Assembly (NCBI RefSeq): GCF_947502445.1
Contig: NZ_CANMZW010000030.1
Span: forward strand, 1-64,000
Direction of reading: 5' to 3'
DNA from: an uncultured Brevibacillus sp.
GTDB lineage: Bacteria > Bacillota > Bacilli > Brevibacillales > Brevibacillaceae
DNA: 64,000 nt
The position numbers were made by a program, and so were the translations under genes. Positions 1 through 7,792 of the stretch are shown here, piece after piece. A model generated the notes under the pieces. The model searched no databases and was not told the DNA's origin. It was given only the letters and a program-made list of their open reading frames with translations. Position 1 is the first letter of the stretch; each line of letters starts with the position of its first letter.

Positions 1-1
1 C

Positions 2-526
2 ACTTCTACCAGTATACAAAAAGGTACCCACGGCTGTGCACTTTTTTTAAGTGTCCAGTCCATGGGTACCAGTGTAATTCCATCCCCACTTCTTTATTCA
101 TTTGCTCGGCTGGAGGCGGTTATTGAGCACTTGGCGGGTATGCTGCTGTTTTTTGGATTACTGCAACAGATCGGGGCTGTACTGGGAGGCTTATTGCTCA
201 TACTTTATTCAGTAGCCATTGCTATCAATTTACTTCGTGGAAGAAGAGATATCTCTTGTGGATGCGGTGGTGTGGCAGGTAACCATCCAATTTCATGGTT
301 GCTGGTTTTACGGAACCTTTTGCTGATGTTTGTGTGTGGCTGGGTGTTTACTAACCCGTATTTATGGGGAAGTGTAGAAAATTTATGGATGGGAGAAACT
401 TCACAGCTTTTTCATCCCCTCGTACTTCAGAATATGATGACAGCATGGCTTGGATTGTTGTTTTTTATGATGACGACAGGGCTTTGGGAGATGTACAGCC
501 GAGTCCGACCTTTTCTTCGCAGATAG
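2..526 (+). CDS. MauE-like membrane protein, 5' end outside window
   Basis: This is an integral membrane protein of the MauE/DoxX-like group. MauE proteins work with thioredoxin-like MauD in disulfide handling of exported partner proteins. The frame is open back to base 2. The residues before the ATG at 62 still resemble the family start (a Ser-x-x-Lys segment, then a Pro and a Glu-x-x-x-Gly helix), so the true start lies left of the window and ATG 62 is probably internal. Several hydrophobic helices are visible. A CGCGG motif (Cys66 and Cys68 counted from ATG 62) precedes an RN-LLL helix, as in MauE. The stop is 23 bases before the redoxin gene. The family call is fairly secure; the substrate is unknown. 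Confidence 0.75.
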   Translation, partial: TSTSIQKGTHGCALFLSVQSMGTSVIPSPLLYSFARLEAVIEHLAGMLLFFGLLQQIGAVLGGLLLILYSVAIAINLLRGRRDISCGCGGVAGNHPISWLLVLRNLLLMFVCGWVFTNPYLWGSVENLWMGETSQLFHPLVLQNMMTAWLGLLFFMMTTGLWEMYSRVRPFLRR

Positions 527-549
527 CAATTTGATACGGGAGTGGGAAT

Positions 550-1095
550 ATGGATAATGGTTTGATGATTTCCAATCTATTACTGTGGATAGCGCTTTTC
601 ATCCAATCGCTCATATTACTTTTTTTCATTCGTCTTGTTGTAAAATTTCTAAATCGTTTCCGAATAAGTAATATGCAAGTAGAAGCAGCGATACTGAAAA
701 TCGGAGAAAAGGCTCCCTATTTTCGGGAAAAAGATCAGAACGGAAAGGTGATACAGGTAACCCAACATCTAGGAAAGCATACCTTATTACTTTTCACCAA
801 CGATACTTGTGGAACGTGCAAGGTAATCATTCCCGATTTGCCGTATGTATCTAGTAATTCACCTGATGTAACTGTTATTGTCGTTTCCAACCCTATCTTT
901 TATGAAAAAGGTTTGGAAATGCCAACTGGCATTTCGCTTATACGTTCAGAAGATATCATGAGCAAGTACTACATTCAAGCTGTTCCTACAGCTGTGCTGA
1001 TTGACAATGGTGGAACGATTCGTGCCATAAAACAGGTTTCAGCTTTTCAGGAGATTGTGGAGATGCTTGATATGCCAGCAGATAAAGTGGGGTAG
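550..1095 (+). CDS. Membrane-anchored thioredoxin-fold protein (MauD/AhpC-like)
   Basis: This 181-residue protein has one N-terminal membrane helix (about 8-34) and an extracytoplasmic redoxin domain. The active site is Cys87-Gly-Thr-Cys90, and the conserved cis-proline is in AVPTA (Pro146). Its MauD-like architecture and position right after a MauE-like gene suggest that the two form an electron or disulfide relay at the outer face of the membrane. The stop codon abuts the ATG of the ABC ATPase gene, so the genes are co-transcribed. Whether it oxidises or reduces its client cannot be told from sequence. A general thiol-disulfide oxidoreductase (ResA-like) is the alternative reading. Confidence 0.78.
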   Translation: MDNGLMISNLLLWIALFIQSLILLFFIRLVVKFLNRFRISNMQVEAAILKIGEKAPYFREKDQNGKVIQVTQHLGKHTLLLFTNDTCGTCKVIIPDLPYVSSNSPDVTVIVVSNPIFYEKGLEMPTGISLIRSEDIMSKYYIQAVPTAVLIDNGGTIRAIKQVSAFQEIVEMLDMPADKVG

Positions 1096-1788
1096 ATGAA
1101 CGACATGAGCATGACCATCCAAATCAAAAATCTTACTAAAGTCTACAGTGGCGATGGAGTCGTGACTACTGCGCTGCAAGATGTAAACCTCACGATGCGA
1201 AGTGAGGAGTTTACTGCCATCGTCGGTCCGTCTGGATCGGGAAAATCTACTTTACTGCAATTGATAGGAACATTGGATGTACCGACTACGGGAATGGTTT
1301 ATTACGACGATGTGGATGTGAGCAAGCTGAAGGGGAAGGCGCTTGCTGATTTTCGATTTGACAGTATTGGCTTTATTTTTCAGCAATTTAACTTATTGCC
1401 GACACTTACAGCCCTTGAAAATGTCATGTCCCCCTTGTTTCCGCGCAAGGTACGTTACGACAAGAAAGGAAGGGCACAGGAGCTACTTGACTGGGTAGGA
1501 CTTACACATAAGCAGGATTCCTTACCCTCCCAATTATCAGGTGGTGAGCAGCAGCGGGTAGCGATTGCCCGTGCACTAGTCAATAGGCCAGCCTGGCTAC
1601 TGGCAGACGAACCGACAGGCAATCTGGATACAAACAACGGAGAGAATGTATTCCAACTGTTGCGGAAATATCAACAGGAGCATGGAACTGGGATCATTTT
1701 TGTCACACATGATGAGCATCTGGCTAGCCAGACAGACAAGAGGATCGAGATGAGGGATGGATGCGTGTTAGCCGATATGGTGAGGTGA
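1096..1788 (+). CDS. ABC transporter ATP-binding protein (MacB/LolD type)
   Basis: This 230-residue ATPase should power the permease encoded next. It has Walker A GPSGSGKST (44-52), signature LSGGEQQRV (147-155) and Walker B LLADEPTGNLD (168-178). The TGNLD ending is typical of the MacB/LolD/FtsE subfamily, which pairs with FtsX-fold permeases and acts by mechanotransmission rather than by a classical substrate channel. ATG 1096 follows the redoxin stop directly. ATG 1105 (Met-Ser-Met) is an alternative start. Four bases separate it from the permease gene. Confidence 0.9.
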   Translation: MNDMSMTIQIKNLTKVYSGDGVVTTALQDVNLTMRSEEFTAIVGPSGSGKSTLLQLIGTLDVPTTGMVYYDDVDVSKLKGKALADFRFDSIGFIFQQFNLLPTLTALENVMSPLFPRKVRYDKKGRAQELLDWVGLTHKQDSLPSQLSGGEQQRVAIARALVNRPAWLLADEPTGNLDTNNGENVFQLLRKYQQEHGTGIIFVTHDEHLASQTDKRIEMRDGCVLADMVR

Positions 1789-1792
1789 GTCA

Positions 1793-4700
1793 ATGATTCA
1801 TTTTATATGGAAAAACTGGTGGCGTCACCCTGAGCGATTTCTCCTCCTGCTAGTCGGCATGCTTATTATCAGCTCGACCCTCAGCTATTTTGTCGGTGTG
1901 ACTGAGAGCAATAACGGGACGACTCAAGAGATTTTGCAAAAGCGCTGGAAGGCTGCCTATCATATCGTGGTTCGACCAGAAGGATCGCGCAGTGTGACAG
2001 AACAGGACCAGCTATTGGAGCCAAATTATTTGAGTGGGCTTTACGGAGGGATCAGTTTAAATGATTACAACTTGATCAAGAATATGCCTGACGTTGAAGT
2101 AGCGGCTCCACTGGCTCCAGTTGGATATTCAGGGACGTCATTTTCATATGGAAAAGTAGAGAAGCCAAAAGAGCCGGGAATCTATCGCCACATTAGAGCA
2201 GCTTACAGCAACGACGGGGTACAAATTGTTCCAAGGTTTGAACGGACTTTTTACTATACTCAAGGGCTTTGGAGTATTTCCAGAGAAGAGCAGGATGCTC
2301 TCCAACGGGGTGTGCTTGAGCCATATGGAGTAGAGACGTGGATACTGGAGCTTAATGGATTCTTCGGTCAGCTACTAGTGGGCATCGATCCAGAAGCGGA
2401 GGCTCGTCTTATTGGCTTAGATCAGGCTATCGTGCCGGTAGGAAAAAGCCGTTACTTTTCCGAGCATGACAAAGCAGAGACCACAGATTCAGGCGATGGA
2501 AGAAAGATGACAAAACTGCCTATTCTGATGAGCAGCCGGATGGATAGCGATTTCTGGTACGAAGATAGGTATGAAAGATTGAACCTGCCGTTTTCCACCA
2601 AAGATAAGGCCGATCAGACCATGAGAGAGGTGAAGAACAAGGGGGGAGTATCATTTCTGGATCAGCAAGAGACGGTGGGAGAACCTCTTAAATATTCTTT
2701 TGACTCCAATCAAGCACATGCGCTTTTGCTATCTAGTTTGTCAGGAATTGATAGTAAAACGGGAAAACCATTTCTCGCTTACCAGAATAATAATCAAAGT
2801 GCAAGGATAAGTCCCGTTTTAAGCGAGAAGCCTAGTTCGCTTTTTTTTGAAAAGGTAGCCAGTCCTTATCCAGAGCGCTGGAATTATGCTTTTAGTGTAC
2901 AAGCAATTGAGCCGAAAATTCCGCAGGACGTACAAGAGCATTATTTATACACAGCAGATGATTTCCCCAACTCCTTCCGTCCCTTTCAGCTTGTAGAAAA
3001 CTGGAACTGGAGTCATCTGATAGATCCATATTGGATAGGCTTTTACGATCCAGAGCGATTGGCCATTTCCAAAGACCCAATTAACGAATTACCTATGGAA
3101 ACGTATCGTCCTGCAGAGGCGCGCTTGGTCTTGGACAAAGACGAGAAGCCGCTGAATCCATCTATCCCCTTGTACCCGAGCCTTAATCCGTTTGGGTTGC
3201 TTACCAGCCCGCCGTTGCTGTTGACCACAATTGACGCAGCAGCACAGCTAGTGGGGGACAAACCGATTGCATCCATTCGACTAAAGGTGAAGGGGGTGGA
3301 TAGCGTCAATGAAGCTAGCCAGCAGAAGCTGGAGGAAGTGGCGAAGGAGATTGAAAAACGAACAGGGCTGATAGCTGATATAACGCTTGGTTCTTCTCCC
3401 CAGCCTGTCCTTGTACGCGTTCCAGAAAATGGCGCTTTTCCAGAGATGGGCTGGCTGGAGCAAATTTTTGTGAAACTGGGTACCGTTTTTACGCTGTTTC
3501 ACGAGACCAAGCTAGGCTTTTCTGGCATTATGGGTATCGTTATGCTTATGGCGGCTACATACGTCTTTGCCACAAATTTGGTGACGCTTTACGCCAGAAC
3601 GAGCGAATTTGGATTATTGGTGAGTATAGGATGGCGTCCTATCCATGTAGTAGGCATCATCTTTTTGGAAGCATGCATGCTCGGAGGGATGGTCACCCTC
3701 ATCAGTTGGGCAATCGTAGGGGCGGTCGTTCTCCAACATAACGCCATGATTTCGCTTGGTCGTGTTTTTTTGATCGGATCTTTTGGCTTTGTCATTTACG
3801 TCCTTGCAGCGGTTCCAGCAGCTTTTATGGTTGGCAAGATTTCTCCTTTAGCCATGCTTCGGACAGGAGAGCTACAGCCAGGCACTCGCCGGATGGTTCG
3901 GGTACAAGGAATCTTTTCATTGGCACGAGGGCATTTACTTGCCAAGTTTCGTCGGAGTCTGCTCTCCATATTTGCTATGGCGGTCCCCACAGGACTACTG
4001 GTTTTTTTTGGCTTCGTCACCTTCCGTCTACAAGGAATGATGTATACGTCCTGGCTAGGTCAATTTGTCGCCGTAGAGATCGGGCAAGCGCATTACGTTG
4101 CGATGGTTCTTGCGCTGGTGATCGCGATATTGACCACAGCGGAAATTATTTGGCAAAACGTCATGGAACGCAAAGCAGAGTTGCTGCTGCTTAAAGCGAT
4201 GGGGTGGCGAAACGGGGCTATTTTTCGCCTGATCCTCTGGGAAGGGCTGCTTTGCGGTTTACTGGCGGCAGTCTGCGGACTAGGGCTAGGAGTTTTGGTG
4301 ATTGTAGCGATGTATCAGCAGTTTCCGACGGAAGACATTTTGTTGCTCTTGAGTGCAGGATTGATTCCTATCCTGGTGGGGATGTTGGGTGCTGCCTTTC
4401 CCGCCGTGATGGCAGTGCGGTTTCATCCTGCAGAAGGGATGCGTGGTTCTCAGAAAAACCGCAGAAAGGCAGAACGGATGCTGCGCTTGATGATGGCTGT
4501 ACTCCTCATGTGTTGTATAGTTGGGGCGACTGTCAGTGCGATCCTGCTGTGGCAAACTCCTGCGTCACAACAAGAAACTGTGTCAGAGCAACCCCCAACT
4601 GTGCAGCTTGTACCATCGGGTGATGCTGCTTCTATAGAAGGAGGTTCTTCTAAGGAGGAGGCAGGACTGGGCAACCTGACCGGATTTGTTCCACAACCTA

Positions 4701-5977
4701 TACCAGACGGCAGCAAAGCCAACTATGATCTTTCCCTGCATATGAAGCCAAACGGGACTTTCGTGGCAGAAGCGACGATCCAGGTGGAAAACCGTTCGGC
4801 GGATACGTGGGATTCAGTCGTGTTTTATTTCCTCCCCAACGTCTTTACGAAGGAAAATAAACCCGATTCGATAAAAGGTGACGCCGATGTAAGAATCATA
4901 AACGTGGAGTTAAACCAGGAGCAGGCAAAGTATCAACTCACGTATGACACGCTCGAACTTCCGTTAGAGAACAAGATGGCTCCGGGGCAAAAAAAGGAGG
5001 TACGAGTCTCATACACGTTCACAGTCCCAGAAGATGGTCTGCGATTTGACAAGATGGGCCAACGTTACTTTCTCGCCCAATTCTATCCGATGCTGGCGAC
5101 CTACCAAAACGGGTGGAACAAGCATGACTACCGGGTAAATGGAGAGTCCTATCATACAGATCATGCAGACTTCAAACTTCGCTACGAGGTGCCGCCAGGT
5201 TATCAGGTCATTACCACTTCTGATGAGGATGGAGCGGAAGCTAAGGAGTCGGGGGAAGTAACTGTTTCAAAAGTTCGTGAGCTTTATGTGGCTGTAGTAA
5301 AAGGCGTGGATTCTTTTTCGCAAGAAGTAAATGGTGTCCAAATTCGCGTATTTGGAGACAAGGCGAACCAAAAACAATTGGAAGCAGCACTGAAGACGGC
5401 ATCTGATGCCCTCCCTTTTTTCTCGAGCAAAATTGGTTCATATCCTCACAAGCAGCTGGACATTTTGGTGGATGGCCGGGTCAGCATGGAGTATCCTGGC
5501 GTGGTAACAGTAGCTGCACAGGAAAATTTGGCATCGTTAAGACAGACTATCGTTCACGAGATTGCCCATCGATGGTTTTACGGAGTAGTGGTCAATGATT
5601 CCTACCAGGAAGGATGGCTGGACGAGGGATTTGCTGAATTGTCGAGTATGATGTTTTTCATGGATCACGACAAAATAAGCGAACAAAAGGTGTGGGAGAG
5701 GACAAAAGCAGCTGCCCAGTTGGCGAAAGGGAAGCCCTCAAACTTGGCTTTAGACGCTTATGAAGGTGAGATATATGGAGCTTTTTATGCCGTACCATCG
5801 CTGAGACTGTGGGAGTTGATTTCAACTTATGGGGATGTATCAGACGGATGGCGCTTTTTACAGTCCTATTATGAACAGTATGCCTACAAGCAGGTCGACA
5901 CCAAGGAATTTGTACGCTTCGCCACCGCCTATTTCCCTGTAAGAGAAAATTATTTTTCTGATTGGCTCAAACTGTAA
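1793..5977 (+). CDS. FtsX-type ABC permease fused to M1-like zinc peptidase
   Basis: This 1394-residue protein combines a permease with a protease. Residues 15-40 form the first membrane helix and about 40-575 a large extracytoplasmic domain. A first FtsX-type membrane block lies near 577-710 and a second near 765-890. A further helix at about 901-922 leads through a linker to a beta-rich domain and a gluzincin domain. There HEIAH (1255-1259) is followed after exactly 18 residues by Glu1278, the HExxH-x18-E zinc site of M1 aminopeptidases. SMEYPG (Met1232, Glu1233) sits where M1 enzymes carry GxMEN. Ordinary MacB/FtsX permeases have about 400-850 residues. The ATPase four bases upstream is the obvious partner. 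The peptidase should face outward, perhaps trimming an exported peptide, which is inference. Confidence 0.85.
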   Translation: MIHFIWKNWWRHPERFLLLLVGMLIISSTLSYFVGVTESNNGTTQEILQKRWKAAYHIVVRPEGSRSVTEQDQLLEPNYLSGLYGGISLNDYNLIKNMPDVEVAAPLAPVGYSGTSFSYGKVEKPKEPGIYRHIRAAYSNDGVQIVPRFERTFYYTQGLWSISREEQDALQRGVLEPYGVETWILELNGFFGQLLVGIDPEAEARLIGLDQAIVPVGKSRYFSEHDKAETTDSGDGRKMTKLPILMSSRMDSDFWYEDRYERLNLPFSTKDKADQTMREVKNKGGVSFLDQQETVGEPLKYSFDSNQAHALLLSSLSGIDSKTGKPFLAYQNNNQSARISPVLSEKPSSLFFEKVASPYPERWNYAFSVQAIEPKIPQDVQEHYLYTADDFPNSFRPFQLVENWNWSHLIDPYWIGFYDPERLAISKDPINELPMETYRPAEARLVLDKDEKPLNPSIPLYPSLNPFGLLTSPPLLLTTIDAAAQLVGDKPIASIRLKVKGVDSVNEASQQKLEEVAKEIEKRTGLIADITLGSSPQPVLVRVPENGAFPEMGWLEQIFVKLGTVFTLFHETKLGFSGIMGIVMLMAATYVFATNLVTLYARTSEFGLLVSIGWRPIHVVGIIFLEACMLGGMVTLISWAIVGAVVLQHNAMISLGRVFLIGSFGFVIYVLAAVPAAFMVGKISPLAMLRTGELQPGTRRMVRVQGIFSLARGHLLAKFRRSLLSIFAMAVPTGLLVFFGFVTFRLQGMMYTSWLGQFVAVEIGQAHYVAMVLALVIAILTTAEIIWQNVMERKAELLLLKAMGWRNGAIFRLILWEGLLCGLLAAVCGLGLGVLVIVAMYQQFPTEDILLLLSAGLIPILVGMLGAAFPAVMAVRFHPAEGMRGSQKNRRKAERMLRLMMAVLLMCCIVGATVSAILLWQTPASQQETVSEQPPTVQLVPSGDAASIEGGSSKEEAGLGNLTGFVPQPIPDGSKANYDLSLHMKPNGTFVAEATIQVENRSADTWDSVVFYFLPNVFTKENKPDSIKGDADVRIINVELNQEQAKYQLTYDTLELPLENKMAPGQKKEVRVSYTFTVPEDGLRFDKMGQRYFLAQFYPMLATYQNGWNKHDYRVNGESYHTDHADFKLRYEVPPGYQVITTSDEDGAEAKESGEVTVSKVRELYVAVVKGVDSFSQEVNGVQIRVFGDKANQKQLEAALKTASDALPFFSSKIGSYPHKQLDILVDGRVSMEYPGVVTVAAQENLASLRQTIVHEIAHRWFYGVVVNDSYQEGWLDEGFAELSSMMFFMDHDKISEQKVWERTKAAAQLAKGKPSNLALDAYEGEIYGAFYAVPSLRLWELISTYGDVSDGWRFLQSYYEQYAYKQVDTKEFVRFATAYFPVRENYFSDWLKL

Positions 5978-5988
5978 CGAAATGAGGG

Positions 5989-6016
5989 GCTCTCCCGTAC
6001 CTATACATGCGAGAGC
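5989..6016 (+). terminator. Weak hairpin after the permease-peptidase gene
   Basis: GCTCTC (5989-5994) and GAGAGC (6011-6016) form a 6-bp stem with a long loop. No T-run follows, so this is at most a weak terminator or RNA-stability hairpin at the end of the first operon. Confidence 0.3.
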
Positions 6017-6037
6017 TTACAAGCGCTCTATAAGTAC

Positions 6038-6102
6038 CTTACAAAAGTGTAAGCTTCTTGAAAGTTAACTCGATGGTTCCCTTTCTGCATCCGTTTTAGA
6101 AT
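6038..6102 (+). promoter_or_regulatory. BceR-type operator and promoter of the ECF sigma gene
   Basis: CTTACA-AAAG-TGTAAG (6038-6053) is a perfect inverted repeat matching the TnACA-N4-TGTAA pattern bound by BceR-family response regulators. A -10 element TAGAAT (6097-6102) lies 43 bases downstream and no good -35 is seen, as expected for an activated promoter. The repeat is followed by a stretch also found after the operator at 8775-8790, at almost the same distance from its -10. The response regulator encoded at 7094 is the likely activator. Confidence 0.7.
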
Positions 6103-6141
6103 GAAATCAACTCATACGGATCATGAAATGGGAGATCGATT

Positions 6142-6657
6142 ATGAAGACTGCACTTATATATCCGAAACTCAATCATCAGCAAATCTACGAAGAGTACTC
6201 TGCCAAAATATATCGCTATTTCCGTTACCGCGTGAAAAATGTTTGGGACGTGGAGGATTTGACCACAACCGTATTTATCAAGGTATACTCCAAGCTGGAG
6301 CAGTACGATGGACGTCATCCGTTCGGAGCCTGGATTTTCCGCATTGCGCACAATTCACTGATTGATTACATGCGCAAAAAGAAAGAGTGCCCGGTGGACC
6401 AGGATACATTCGCTACGATGAAAGCGACCGACCAGCTGCCGGAAGAGTGCCTGCTGACGCAGGAGTCGACTGAAGTGCTGTGGCAAAAGGTACATACCTT
6501 GACCAAAGACCAGCGCAACGTCATTTCACTTCGTTACCTTGCTGACTTGAGAATGAACGAAATCGCTGAGATTCTGGGGAAAACAGAAGCCTCGGTAAAA
6601 ATCTTGCACTTCCGTGGAATCAAAAAGCTGCAACAAATGATGATGGCTCATGCTTAG
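6142..6657 (+). CDS. ECF-type RNA polymerase sigma factor
   Basis: This 171-residue sigma-70 family protein has only regions 2 and 4. Region 2 spans about residues 18-80 (YFRYRVKNVWDVEDL is the core-binding part). Region 4 spans about 115-162, with the QRNVISLRYLADL and EIAEILGKTEASVK helix-turn-helix. No anti-sigma gene follows; instead there is a terminator and then a repeat-rich gap. The GGGAG site before ATG 6142 supports the start. The upstream BceR-type operator implies control by the neighbouring two-component system instead of by a co-encoded anti-sigma factor. Its target genes cannot be named. Confidence 0.88.
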   Translation: MKTALIYPKLNHQQIYEEYSAKIYRYFRYRVKNVWDVEDLTTTVFIKVYSKLEQYDGRHPFGAWIFRIAHNSLIDYMRKKKECPVDQDTFATMKATDQLPEECLLTQESTEVLWQKVHTLTKDQRNVISLRYLADLRMNEIAEILGKTEASVKILHFRGIKKLQQMMMAHA

Positions 6658-6683
6658 GGTGGACAATAGTCCCACCCTTTTTT
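6657..6683 (+). terminator. Intrinsic terminator of the ECF sigma gene
   Basis: GGGTGG (6657-6662) pairs with CCACCC (6672-6677) and is followed by six T. The stem begins at the last base of the sigma stop codon. Confidence 0.8.
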
Positions 6684-6763
6684 GCGCGAACTGCTTGAAT
6701 ACCTATACAACGGTTCGGGAAAAGGAATGAAAGAAAGAATACTTGATCGTGGCTTTTGGTGGA

Positions 6764-6943
6764 GGAGAGGAAAGAGGAGAAAACGCTCTAGCTTCTTGGG
6801 ATACTAGCTGGAGGTGTCCGAGCCCAGCTCCGAGGAAAAAACGAAACCGCTTTGGACGCGGTTTCCCTTTGTTCTCGTAAGCGGACAGTGCACGCTCCCT
6901 GCTAGAGGCCCAAGTACCTGGAGCGTTTTCCCCTGTTTCCTCC
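6764..6943. repeat. Long imperfect inverted repeat (about 87-base arms)
   Basis: The left arm (about 6764-6850) and right arm (6858-6943) are imperfect reverse complements almost throughout. Segments such as GAAAACGCTC against GAGCGTTTTC at the outside, and GAAACCGC (6843-6850) against GCGGTTTC (6858-6865) at the centre, pair exactly around a 7-base loop TTTGGAC. No convincing gene lies in 6684-7093, and small open frames inside the repeat are by-products of its composition. It could be a MITE-like repeat or a structured RNA. It has no T-run of its own. Confidence 0.7.
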
Positions 6944-6970
6944 CCACGACTGAAACTACGAATAACAGCA

Positions 6971-7041
6971 AACAAAGACCCCTTTGTTCATCGGCTAAAC
7001 CGCGGTCGCTCATCCTCGATTAGCCTCGATCAAGGTTTTCT
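6971..7041. repeat. Right flank of the repeat with shared end motif
   Basis: AACAAAG-accc-CTTTGTT (6971-6988) forms a perfect small hairpin. After it, GGCTAAACCGCGGTCGCTC, a 14-base spacer and TCGATcaAgGTTTT match the right part of the repeat at 27690-27834. There the same order (GCTAAACGCGGTCGCTC, 15 bases, TCGATagAaGTTTT) is seen. The two places probably carry ends of one dispersed repeat family. Confidence 0.5.
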
Positions 7042-7093
7042 TATATAGTAGAGAGTAATAAAGAATGGAGACTCAAAGTGGGAGGAACGATTG

Positions 7094-7792
7094 ATGTCAA
7101 CCATTATGATTGTGGAAGATGACCCGAAAATTAACCAACTGCTGCAAAGTCAGTTGGAGAAATACGGTTTTCGTACTGTGAATGTGGAGCATTTTGATCG
7201 CGTCATGGACGTGTTTGTAAGCGCCCGCCCGGATCTTGTCCTGCTGGATGTGAACCTGCCCAAGTTTGACGGGTTCTACTGGTGCCGGCAGATGCGGCAG
7301 GAATCGAAATGCCCGATCCTGTTTATCTCAGCACGTGAAAGCAAGATGGACCAGGTGATGGCACTTGAAAACGGGGCGGACGACTATATCACAAAGCCGT
7401 TTGATTATGACGTCGTGCTCGCCAAAATCCGCAGCCAGCTGCGTCGTGCCTATGGTCTGTATGCACCTCAGGAAGGGGAGCGAACTGTAGAGGTGTCTGG
7501 TCTCAAGCTGTTTTTGGAGCGGATGGAGCTAAGCATGCAGGATCAAAAAGTGGAGCTGAGCAAAAAAGAAGCACTTTTGCTGGAGGCGCTGATGAATCAG
7601 TATCCGCGAGTTGTCAGTCGGGAGCGACTATTAGAAAAGCTGTGGGATGAGCAGTTTGTCGATGAAAATACGTTGAATGTGTACATCACGCGTGTACGCG
7701 GAAAATTAAAAGATTTGGGTCTGGAGGGCGCTGTGGAGACGGTCCGTGGCTCCGGCTACCGCTTGCGGACGATTTGGGAGGATGGGCAATGA
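7094..7792 (+). CDS. BceR-like response regulator (OmpR/PhoB family)
   Basis: This 232-residue regulator has a receiver domain (acidic pair near the start, phospho-acceptor Asp in LLDVNLP near 53, Lys in ITKPF near 102). A C-terminal winged-helix domain ends in the usual RGSGYRL. ATG 7094 lies eight bases after GGAGG; the TTG three bases earlier is too close to it. The stop overlaps the start of the kinase gene. The kinase type, the following bceAB genes and operators matching TnACA-N4-TGTAA identify it as a BceR-type regulator answering to cell-wall-active peptides. Confidence 0.88.
   Translation: MSTIMIVEDDPKINQLLQSQLEKYGFRTVNVEHFDRVMDVFVSARPDLVLLDVNLPKFDGFYWCRQMRQESKCPILFISARESKMDQVMALENGADDYITKPFDYDVVLAKIRSQLRRAYGLYAPQEGERTVEVSGLKLFLERMELSMQDQKVELSKKEALLLEALMNQYPRVVSRERLLEKLWDEQFVDENTLNVYITRVRGKLKDLGLEGAVETVRGSGYRLRTIWEDGQ

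Noticed and set aside
4204..4722. Several 70-140 codon frames overlapping the permease-peptidase gene on both strands
   Set aside because: They are shadow frames inside the 1394-codon gene with no own start signals.
6814..7023. Short open frames of about 60-90 codons on both strands in the repeat region
   Set aside because: They follow the inverted-repeat arms, lack ribosome sites and show no recognisable protein features.
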